From contig NZ_CP058557.1 of assembly GCF_018141165.1 (NCBI RefSeq), positions 1,674,001 to 1,738,000 on the forward strand: 64,000 bases of DNA, given 5' to 3'. The stretch comes from Alkaliphilus sp. B6464 (GTDB taxonomy: Bacteria > Bacillota > Clostridia > Peptostreptococcales > Natronincolaceae). The notes beneath the pieces were generated by a model, which ran no database searches, was not told the origin of the DNA, and saw only the letters and a program-made list of their open reading frames with translations. Positions 50,689 through 57,671 of the stretch are shown here, piece by piece. The first letter of the stretch is position 1; each line of letters begins with the position of its first letter. Position numbers and translations under genes: made by a program.

Positions 50689-50763
50689 ATGCGAGAAAGT
50701 ATGCTGTTCTTCTTCTTATTGATTATTGTGCTATTTTGCGGATGTGGGTTTTTCTTCTGCTAA
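50689..50763 (+). CDS. Tiny hydrophobic peptide (24 aa)
   Basis: ATG 50689 after AAAGGTGGG encodes MRESMLFFFLLIIVLF then CGCGFFFC and stop, one probable membrane span with four Cys near the end. An intrinsic terminator follows 20 nt later, giving it the outline of a real gene. Tiny hydrophobic proteins are common among sporulation genes, but no family is claimed. Confidence 0.55.
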   Translation: MRESMLFFFLLIIVLFCGCGFFFC

Positions 50764-50783
50764 AAAGATGAATTAACCGAAAT

Positions 50784-50815
50784 AGGGTAGAGCTTAGGCT
50801 TTACCCTGTTTTTTA
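50784..50815 (+). terminator. Terminator after the 24-aa ORF
   Basis: AGGGTAGAGC, loop TTAG, GCTTTACCCT, then GTTTTTT. Confidence 0.9.
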
Positions 50816-50938
50816 ATGTGTATAAATAAAAAAATAATATGCTATAATACATGCTTATTTGATCAATAAAACTCTACCCATTTTCTTATGAAACAACTGA
50901 TAATTTTCATATATAACAGATTAAAAGACTGGTTTAGA

Positions 50939-50981
50939 TTATTTAGGCAATTTGTCTAGTAACGACAAATTGCCTAAATAA
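50939..50981. other. Perfect 18-bp hairpin in a gene-free stretch
   Basis: TTATTTAGGCAATTTGTC and GACAAATTGCCTAAATAA with a 7-nt loop TAGTAAC. No T-run follows in either direction, so a terminator is unlikely. The stretch 50816-51454 otherwise holds only a decayed repeat and no supported gene. Confidence 0.85.
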
Positions 50982-51143
50982 CCTCTTACACTAAAGGTGA
51001 TAAAGTATCTTAAATTAAAGTAGTAAAGGTGGTTTTGTGGCAATGAACATCATCTAATGTGTATTATAGAACAAAATCATATTAATACCTTGATTTGTAC
51101 AAATATTTTTAAATATGGTCGAGCTAGAGATTCACATTTTTTA

Positions 51144-51290
51144 AAATCTTTATATGAACATTTTTTCAAGTCTACAATATACTTGTATTGGGAAAGAAGC
51201 AAAGCGGTAAGCAACTTTTCTAATAAAAAACTGGTTCTAGCTAGAATACCTTCATGTCCAGTCATTTAATATAATCAAATATTGCTGTAC
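51144..51290 (+). pseudogene. Internally deleted remnant of the 119-aa gene
   Basis: The leader segment (51150-51226) is nearly the same as 48145-48221. It joins directly to a piece encoding KLVLARIPSCPVI-stop, matching RLVLVRVPLCTIV of the intact gene. About 340 bp, most of the coding region, are missing. Downstream bases to about 51350 also resemble, weakly, the region after the intact gene. Confidence 0.8.
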
Positions 51291-51454
51291 CATGGTTTTA
51301 AAATGAATGATTGTAAAGAAATGCTGTGTAAACTCAGGTAACCTAAAAAGTTTTAAAATAAAATTCACCAAAATATAATGACAGAATACTATGTACTAGG
51401 TAAAAGGACAATAGGATTTTAGACATCATAAAAGACTGATAGGAGGAAATTAAA

Positions 51455-52384
51455 TTGAATAATAGAGAAGTTTTCGTAAATAAAAGAGATGTAGATTGTC
51501 ATAATAATAGATTTGAAAATGCTATAGTACACAAAAAAACTGAATGTGAGACATCTTGCGTTGAAGTTAAAGCTGAAACTCTAGGAGATTGCGACAGTAA
51601 TCCAGTAAGATTAAACCCAATTAGAGCAGGTGTTGTAGCGAAAATACCAGTAGTTTTAGCTGAGTTAACAGTTCGGTTCAATGTTAATGCAAAAATTGAT
51701 CTACCTGAGCCGGCTATTGAAATTAAAAGGATTAAGAAAAAGATAAAAATAGTTCAATGTATGCTTATACAAGGTACTGACATTTTATTTATTAAAGGAT
51801 TTGTTCGTAAAAACATTGAATTCGCAACAAGAGAATGCTCAAGTCGTCATGGAATGTGTGGAGACATTCGTCACTGCACAGTAGATGTTCCATTTGAATG
51901 TACAACAGTAGTTAGATTTAATGGTACTTGTCCAGCACCTATTGTTACTAATACATCAAATGAATTTGAATTCTTTACATCAAAAGAATTATCAAATGAT
52001 TTTGCTGAAAAAGATAGACTATTATCAGGAGATTTATCAGAATTTAATCAAGTCAGCACAGAATTTTTTAATGAACTAGTATTTTGTGAATTAATAAGTG
52101 CTAAAATTGTTGAGTTCGACGAGTTTATACATCGTGAACATCCACATCATATGCACCTACCTGTAGGCGAAAAAGTATTCACAAAAATTGAGGAAAAAAT
52201 GGTTATAGCTATTACACTTAAACTTTTACAAAATAGACAGGTTGCAATTGGTCGAACCAGTAGTATAGAATGTCCAAGGGAAGAAGAATGCCCAAGAGAG
52301 CGAGAACATCATAGAGAATGCCCGAGAGAACGAGAACGTCATAGAGAATGTCTAAGAGAGCAAGAAGACTGTAGAGTTTACTAA
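51455..52384 (+). CDS. CsxC-like spore exosporium/coat protein
   Basis: 309 aa, TTG start 8 nt after AGGAGG. The core PVVLAELTVRFNVNAKIDLP, IEIKRIKKKIKIVQCMLI, LFIKGFVRKNIEFATR and GDIRHCTVDVPFECTTVV resembles the CsxC/SPOCS-type proteins of clostridial spores. The C-terminal 35 residues are three 10-aa repeats (ECPREREHHR type) rich in Cys, Arg and Glu, encoded by 30-bp repeats at 52286-52375. Cys-rich repeats fit disulfide cross-linking of a spore layer. Family naming is from memory. Confidence 0.72.
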   Translation: MNNREVFVNKRDVDCHNNRFENAIVHKKTECETSCVEVKAETLGDCDSNPVRLNPIRAGVVAKIPVVLAELTVRFNVNAKIDLPEPAIEIKRIKKKIKIVQCMLIQGTDILFIKGFVRKNIEFATRECSSRHGMCGDIRHCTVDVPFECTTVVRFNGTCPAPIVTNTSNEFEFFTSKELSNDFAEKDRLLSGDLSEFNQVSTEFFNELVFCELISAKIVEFDEFIHREHPHHMHLPVGEKVFTKIEEKMVIAITLKLLQNRQVAIGRTSSIECPREEECPREREHHRECPRERERHRECLREQEDCRVY

Positions 52385-52408
52385 ACATATCAAGAATAAT
52401 ATTTTACT

Positions 52409-52440
52409 AATAGGGTATGTAAAGCTACATACCCTATTTT
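52409..52440 (+). terminator. Terminator after the CsxC-like gene
   Basis: AATAGGGTATGTA, short loop, TACATACCCTATTTT. Ends the transcript. The following 52441-52780 is AT-rich with no gene or clear signal. Confidence 0.92.
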
Positions 52441-52781
52441 ATTTCTTAGATAAAAAAGAACACTGGAGAAAAATATATTATACTTCCATACTATGTTGCG
52501 TATAAAAATGTGTGAAGGATTTGTTGAAAATATATTAAAAAACAAAAAAATAGAAAATTACAAATAAGATTTAATGTATTAATTAAACAACGCATCAGAT
52601 TAGTTTGTATTAAATTATTTTATAGGTGCTTATAAATTACACCATTTCGAGGATGAAACTACTTAGAATTGAATTTAGAGTTTTATAAAACTTTACAAAA
52701 AATTTATCAAAATTAACTTACAACTAACAACTAACAAATAAGGTTGAAGGATTTGCAAATGTAAAATTCAACACATAAAAT

Positions 52782-52846
52782 TCTCAAGGAGATAGTATTT
52801 TTAAAATACAAAATCCCCCAAATACTGATGCTTGGGGGACTTCTTT
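52782..52846 (+). repeat. rpsI-tail repeat, copy 3
   Basis: TCTCAAGGAGATAGTATTTT and following bases match the rpsI end. Its terminator hairpin is still strong: CCCCCAA pairs with TTGGGGG, then ACTTCTTTG. Upstream, CTTACAACTAACAACTAAC at 52708-52737 also matches the region after rpsI (48114-48137). Confidence 0.82.
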
Positions 52847-52988
52847 GTTTCTATATTTTATTCCAGAGTATTAGACAACTGTCGATTAATAATATGCAAA
52901 CTTTCTCATTGCAAGCTGTAATTTTTGAATGAAAAAATAAAAATTTCCCAGGAAATAATCATATTATAAATAAATATGTCGAAATATA

Positions 52989-53213
52989 TTAGCTTAAACT
53001 TCTTTCAATAGTATTAATTGATGTAGATATAGAATTTATTTGTTTTGATAAATTATCAAGTTCATTTGTTACAGATTCATCTTTAATGCGACTATTATTG
53101 TTATCTACCATTAACAATTGTATTGCTGACAAGCACTCTTTAATCTTATCATTGTGCATCTTTAATTGATTCATTTGATCTATTACATGTTTTTTATCTT
53201 TATTATTTTCCAT
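52989..53213 (-). CDS. Small coiled-coil-like protein (74 aa)
   Basis: Minus-strand gene starting MENNKDKKHVIDQMNQLKMH after AGGAGGATA; an upstream Met is possible but the binding site favours this one. Highly charged, predicted helical, no Cys, no membrane span. Unknown family; size and setting suggest a sporulation-associated protein, which is inference. Confidence 0.6.
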   Translation of the reverse strand: MENNKDKKHVIDQMNQLKMHNDKIKECLSAIQLLMVDNNNSRIKDESVTNELDNLSKQINSISTSINTIERSLS

Positions 53214-53380
53214 TTGTATCCTCCTAACGTATATTTTCAAATATATTTTCCCCTTAAACTACTAAATTATTAATCAATTATATATGGATGAATAATTAAT
53301 TAATTATGTAGTGAAACAACCTATACAATTCATATAATAATAAGCAATAAAGATAAAGCAAAGGAAGGAGGAATTAGAAG

Positions 53381-54100
53381 TTGAGATTAATTATTGTACG
53401 TAAGTATTGGATAATTAGAATTTGTCTATTATTGATTTCAATCACAGTATTAATTGCGTCATTTAATTATTATAAATCTATAGAGACGTATAGTATTCCT
53501 ACTACAGCTAAAGTAATAGTTATAGACCCTGGGCATGGTGGGTTCGACCCTGGCAAATTAGGACATAATGGTAAGCATGAAAAGGAAATTAATTTAGCAA
53601 TATCATTATATCTACGTGAATATTTAGAACAAAGTGGTTCTATTGTAATTATGACTAGGGAAGAGGATATTGATTTATATATAGATGATGGTAGCAATAG
53701 AAAGATGAAAAGCGTAGACTTAACAAATAGGAAAAATATTGTAATAGAAAATGCACCACATGTTTTTTTATCTATTCACGTAAATAGTTTTACACAATCT
53801 AAGTACTATGGTGCTCAAACCTTCTATCCAAAGAATAATGAGAGTGGAAAGCAATTGGCTAATATGATTCAGGAAGAATTGGTTAGAGTATTAGACAACG
53901 ATAATAGAAGGGTACCTTTAGAAAATGATTCTGTTTATATAATAAAAGAGTTAGACATCCCCACAGTTCTAATAGAATGTGGTTTTTTGTCTAACCCTCA
54001 GGAGGAGCAAAAACTAAATGACCCACATTACCAGCAAAAAATTGCATGGTCTATTTATGTAGGACTTCAAAGATATTTTAAAATGTCTGTCCAGGGATAA
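53381..54100 (+). CDS. cwlD: N-acetylmuramoyl-L-alanine amidase, CwlD type (copy 2)
   Basis: 239 aa; TTG start after AAGGAGG. One N-terminal membrane anchor and an Amidase_3 domain with VIDPGHGGFDPGK (His), EKEINLAISL (Glu), FLSIHVNSF (His) and VLIECGF (Glu). Downstream of the rpsI-tail repeat, as cwlD often follows rpsI in Clostridia. Its last 23 bp overlap the convergent holin-family gene. Confidence 0.9.
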   Translation: MRLIIVRKYWIIRICLLLISITVLIASFNYYKSIETYSIPTTAKVIVIDPGHGGFDPGKLGHNGKHEKEINLAISLYLREYLEQSGSIVIMTREEDIDLYIDDGSNRKMKSVDLTNRKNIVIENAPHVFLSIHVNSFTQSKYYGAQTFYPKNNESGKQLANMIQEELVRVLDNDNRRVPLENDSVYIIKELDIPTVLIECGFLSNPQEEQKLNDPHYQQKIAWSIYVGLQRYFKMSVQG

Positions 54101-54470
54101 TCATATCTATTATACCTATTGCAAGTGCACCCAAAATAGCTCCCCACATTGTGACTCTCATAGTAGGTATCAAAAATTGGGTTCCATAAAGCACAATTGC
54201 GGATATAATAAAACCAGAAAATCCTCTACCAAAAGGTGAAGCATGTAGGCCTGTCATTCTTTGAATTAAATAATCAACAACTGAAATAACTACAGCTGCT
54301 AGCAATACTGCCCAAATGCCGCGAATAGTAAAACCTGGAGTAAGGAATGCGGCAACTGATAGGACTATGGCGGAAAGTATAACTCTTAATATTAAACTCC
54401 CCCAACCATCAGCATGTTGTGTTCTGTTATCAGTACGTTCTGTTCTATTGTTGTCTCGTTCTTCAGACAT
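54078..54470 (-). CDS. Phage-holin-4-2 superfamily membrane protein
   Basis: 130 aa: a charged, Asp/Arg/Thr-rich N-terminal 25 residues, then four hydrophobic segments (e.g. LILRVILSAIVLSVAAFLTP; ILGALAIGIIDMIIPG). The family is widespread in chromosomes and its role is not settled; there are no phage genes here. Converges on cwlD with a 23-bp antisense overlap. Confidence 0.75.
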   Translation of the reverse strand: MSEERDNNRTERTDNRTQHADGWGSLILRVILSAIVLSVAAFLTPGFTIRGIWAVLLAAVVISVVDYLIQRMTGLHASPFGRGFSGFIISAIVLYGTQFLIPTMRVTMWGAILGALAIGIIDMIIPGQTF

Positions 54471-54659
54471 ATAAACACTCCTTTACAAAATAATTATAGT
54501 TAGCTTGTAGCCTAATATAATTATCTGTAGAATTGATTAAATTTATTCTTATAATAGAATATCTTCTTATTTAAATCATTAATATTGTGATGGATTAACT
54601 TGTTTATTAGGGGTATACTGAAATTATAGTAAAATTTAGCTGTATTGGAGGAACTAAAG

Positions 54660-55487
54660 ATGAGTGATAAATGTAATGGATGCTCATATAGTGTTGAAGG
54701 CAAATGTACTTCTAATAGTTGTATTGTGCCAGAAAAAGAAAATAAATTTAGTAGCATAAAAAATGTTATTGGTATTATGAGTGGTAAAGGAGGTGTTGGT
54801 AAATCATCAGTTACATCAATGCTGGCATCGGCCTTAGCTAAAAAAGGATATTTAGTAGGTATTTTAGATGGTGACATAACAGGACCTAGTATTCCAAAGT
54901 TATTTGGTCTAAAAGGACCCGCTAGACAATTGGATCAGAGCATTGTGCCTATTATAGCAGAAAATGGTGTAAAGGTAATGTCGATGAATTTGTTGCTACC
55001 AAATGAAACAGAACCTGTAATTTGGAGAGGTCCTGTAGTTGGTGGTGTAGTAAAACAATTTTGGACAGATGTTGCATGGGGAGAACTGGACTATTTGCTA
55101 ATTGATTTCCCACCAGGTACAGGAGATGTGGCTCTTACAGTAATGCAGTCTATTCCTATAGAGGGTATTGTAATGGTAACATCACCTCAAAGTCTTGTTT
55201 CTATGATTGTAACTAAGGGTATTAATATGGCAGAAAAAATGAATATACCGGTTATAGGTTTAATAGAAAACATGAGCTATGTACAGCCACCATCATATCC
55301 AGAACCGTACTATTTATTTGGAGAAGGAAAAACAGAAGAAGTAGCAAATGAGCTTGGAATTGATTTTTTAGGGAATATTGCAATTGAAAAAGAGTTTGTA
55401 GAACTATCAGACCGTGGTAGGGTGTTTGAATATAAGAGCACTATTTTTGATGAAATAGCAGATAAATTAGTTAAAAAATTAAAATAA
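54660..55487 (+). CDS. Mrp/NBP35-family Fe-S cluster carrier ATPase
   Basis: 275 aa from ATG 54660 after GGAGG. N-terminal Cys motif CNGCSYSVEGKCTSNSC, deviant Walker A IMSGKGGVGKSSVTSM, then LDGDITGPSIPKLFG, DFPPGTGDV and NMSY, with no C-terminal CxxC seen. Such proteins carry or insert Fe-S clusters, fitting the Fe-S enzymes downstream. Confidence 0.88.
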   Translation: MSDKCNGCSYSVEGKCTSNSCIVPEKENKFSSIKNVIGIMSGKGGVGKSSVTSMLASALAKKGYLVGILDGDITGPSIPKLFGLKGPARQLDQSIVPIIAENGVKVMSMNLLLPNETEPVIWRGPVVGGVVKQFWTDVAWGELDYLLIDFPPGTGDVALTVMQSIPIEGIVMVTSPQSLVSMIVTKGINMAEKMNIPVIGLIENMSYVQPPSYPEPYYLFGEGKTEEVANELGIDFLGNIAIEKEFVELSDRGRVFEYKSTIFDEIADKLVKKLK

Positions 55488-55502
55488 AGATATTGTACAA
55501 AT

Positions 55503-55555
55503 AAAATGCCTAGATGGTTTAATTAGATGATAAACCCTAGGTATTTTATTTTTAA
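55503..55555 (+). terminator. Terminator after the Mrp gene
   Basis: AAAATGCCTAG with inner GGTTTA/TAAACC, closing as CTAGGTATTTTATTTTT. Confidence 0.88.
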
Positions 55556-55589
55556 TATAAAAGCCAATTTAAAATTTAGGAATATGAAA

Positions 55590-56071
55590 TATGAAATTTA
55601 AAAGATATTTACAAAAAATAAAGAAGTTTAGTACATTCAGTACTATGAAGATGCAAAATTACTTTGTTAAAGAACTTTCAATTCTATTAAACCCGCCAAC
55701 TGCCTTTAAAGCAGTATATACAAGAATAGCTTCTATAAAAAACATAGGCATACCTTGTATTAAAGATGTCCACATTACGGAACAAAGACCGCCTGTTGCA
55801 CAATAGAAAGCTATTATTACTGAGAAGATAAAAATACCAGTATTAAATGGAATATTTGTAAAAGATTATAGAAGTATAGCAGCACCTTTAAATTGAGCTA
55901 CTAAAGGAGAGATATGGTATTCCTATAGTTCATATGTCTACAATAACAACTATTTCTCAATCTGTAGGGGCCAATAGAATAGTTCCAACTATAGCTATAC
56001 CTTATCCTGTAGGTAAGCCTAATATGCCGAAGAATAAAGAGTTAGATTTAAGAAGTAATCTATATAAGTAA
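55590..56071 (+). pseudogene. Remnant resembling the C-terminus of a GrdB-type reductase selenoprotein
   Basis: An open frame at 55895-56071 reads YGIPIVHMSTITTISQSVGA then NRIVPTIAIPYPVGKPNMP, resembling the C-terminus of glycine/sarcosine/betaine reductase component B. Upstream frames (55591-55894) encode PPTAFKAVYTRIASIKNIGI and KIKIPVLNGIFVKDYR, broken by several stops. No start with binding site and no selenocysteine motif are present, so it is non-functional. Confidence 0.65.
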
Positions 56072-56224
56072 TATTGACATTAATATGATATCCTGTAAAA
56101 TGTAAAATGAGGTAGATAAAATTGTTTTAATGCATATAAGTCTGATTAGATAAATAAAAGTAGTTATTTAATGAATAAAGCTGTATAAGTAGTTTTAGAA
56201 ATATTGAACTGATTATATGGCTTT

Positions 56225-57400
56225 ATGTCATTTGAAATAAGGGTAAATTTTTTAAAAATAGAAGGGGTGAGGATAATTAATTTAGAAAAAATTATAAACT
56301 CTGTAACAGCTCGCATAGCCCCATTGTCTGTAGATGCTAATAGATGCTGCAAAATAAATTCCCCCCAAAGTAAATGCACTATATGTGAAACCAACTGTCC
56401 ACAAGGTGCAATTAAGATTAATAGAAAGCAAAAACAAATTCTCTTTGATGATAATTGCTTAGAATGTGGTTTATGCGCATCTAACTGTCCTTTAGGAGCT
56501 ATTGAGTTACAGGAACCAACAGAAATAGGTTTACTAAATAAAATAAAAAGTATAGGTGAGGGTGGGGGAACGGTTGTTTTGAGCTGTCACTTAAACAAGG
56601 AAGTGTCTTCAAAAGCTATTAAAGTACCATGCTTAGGCAGTTTGTCTCTAGAATTTCTCTTAGCGGTGAGCTTGTTAGAATTTCCAGTTTATATTATTTA
56701 TAGAGAAGAAAAATGCAATGCTTGCACTGTAAGGAGTGGAATAAAGACTTATTTAGGTCAATTAGAAAAAGTAATGACATTAAGGGAAGCACTGTCAGTA
56801 TCAGAAAATGCTATAAAACATAACCACACATCGCCTAAAATAGTACCACCTAAAAAAGGGGATAAAGAAAATAAAGTAGACTTAGAGCGTAGACAATTTT
56901 TTGGCTTTATGGCAGCTGAAGTTAAAAATGCACCCAAAACAATCTTAGATAATCTTATAGGTGTTTCTGTAAAGAATAATAATAGAGGATTAGATTCATC
57001 TCAAATATTAACAAATCGTTTAAGATTGTTACAGCTAGTACTAGAAAAGAAGATGGATAAGGAAGTATTAGAAGTATCAAGTAGTTTTCATTTAAGTCCT
57101 ATTTTGAAAGACGATTGTTATTTTTGCAAAGCATGTATTAAGCTTTGTCCTGTAGGAGCTTTACAATATATTGAAGGACAAGGAATATTTATGGATAATG
57201 GATACTGTACAGGCTGTGGACTTTGTGTAGATGCATGTTATTATAAAGGATTAGTATTAGAGCCAAGCAGTCTAGTATCAATAAGAAATAAAGATAAGGC
57301 AATTTTAGCAAAAGAAGAAAAAAAGCATTGCAAAAGCTGTGGTAAAAGTATTGTAGTTAATGAAGAAGCAGAGATATGTTTTTCCTGCAAAAACAAGTAA
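56225..57400 (+). CDS. Multi-cluster 4Fe-4S protein of the DmsAB-like locus
   Basis: 391 aa by the longest frame. N-terminal cysteines CTICETNCPQGAI and CLECGLCASNCPLGAI bind two [4Fe-4S]. A middle domain has SCHLNKE, PCLGS and KCNACTVRSGIK. An internal RRQFFGFM stretch precedes a second ferredoxin pair (CYFCKACIKLCPVGAL, CTGCGLCVDACYYKG) and a C-terminal CKSC...CFSC zinc-ribbon-like end. Probably an electron carrier for the reductase. The start is uncertain: ATG 56225 lacks a binding site and GTG 56267 lies in GAAGGGGTGAGG. Confidence 0.75.
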   Translation: MSFEIRVNFLKIEGVRIINLEKIINSVTARIAPLSVDANRCCKINSPQSKCTICETNCPQGAIKINRKQKQILFDDNCLECGLCASNCPLGAIELQEPTEIGLLNKIKSIGEGGGTVVLSCHLNKEVSSKAIKVPCLGSLSLEFLLAVSLLEFPVYIIYREEKCNACTVRSGIKTYLGQLEKVMTLREALSVSENAIKHNHTSPKIVPPKKGDKENKVDLERRQFFGFMAAEVKNAPKTILDNLIGVSVKNNNRGLDSSQILTNRLRLLQLVLEKKMDKEVLEVSSSFHLSPILKDDCYFCKACIKLCPVGALQYIEGQGIFMDNGYCTGCGLCVDACYYKGLVLEPSSLVSIRNKDKAILAKEEKKHCKSCGKSIVVNEEAEICFSCKNK

Positions 57401-57431
57401 GTAATATTTTTTTATGGAGAATAGATAGAAA

Positions 57432-57482
57432 AAAAGCACATAAAGTTTTGAGTAAAATACTCAAAACTTTATGTGCTTTTAT
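57432..57482. terminator. Perfect 23-bp hairpin, bidirectional terminator
   Basis: AAAAGCACATAAAGTTTTGA... pairs perfectly over 23 bp around AAA, ending in GTGCTTTTAT. It separates the Fe-S gene from the dmsA-like gene. Confidence 0.88.
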
Positions 57483-57486
57483 CGAA

Positions 57487-57546
57487 ATGATAAAAAATGT
57501 CGAATTTTACCACATTATGATAAAAAATATCAAATTTTGTCACATT
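57487..57546 (+). repeat. Two adjacent 30-bp direct repeats upstream of dmsA-like gene
   Basis: Unit 1 57487-57516 and unit 2 57517-57546 share ATGATAAAAAAT, then AATTTT and CACATT, with four differences. Located 126-185 nt before the gene start, they could be operator sites; no known box is matched. Confidence 0.8.
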
Positions 57547-57671
57547 AAAGCTTTAATCTTATCACAGAAAATGTTAAAATTAAAACGTAGTTGGTTTATA
57601 AAATAACAAATGCTTTGCAGATAGTTCCTAAATGGAAAGTATTTCAAGAAACACAGAAGGAGGAATGAAGA

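Noticed and set aside
51057-51269. Open frame of 70 codons
   Set aside because: It reads through the repeated leader into the remnant C-terminus, has no binding site, and is explained as a decayed copy of the 119-aa gene.
52286-52375. 30-bp tandem repeats as a possible CRISPR or mobile repeat
   Set aside because: They encode in-frame 10-residue protein repeats.
52865-52879. 15-nt match to the inside of the second cwlD (53885-53899)
   Set aside because: Too short and without flanking similarity to claim a cwlD remnant.
54078-54470. Prophage from the holin-family gene
   Set aside because: No other phage gene nearby; the family is common in bacterial chromosomes.
55591-55806. Open frame of 71 codons
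   Set aside because: No binding site, and it is followed by broken frames and a GrdB-like tail; treated as part of a pseudogene.
57487-57546. CRISPR-like 30-bp repeats
   Set aside because: Only two units, directly adjoining with no spacer, and no cas genes.
57376-57606. Open frame of 76 codons
   Set aside because: It runs through the perfect 23-bp terminator hairpin and the 30-bp repeats.
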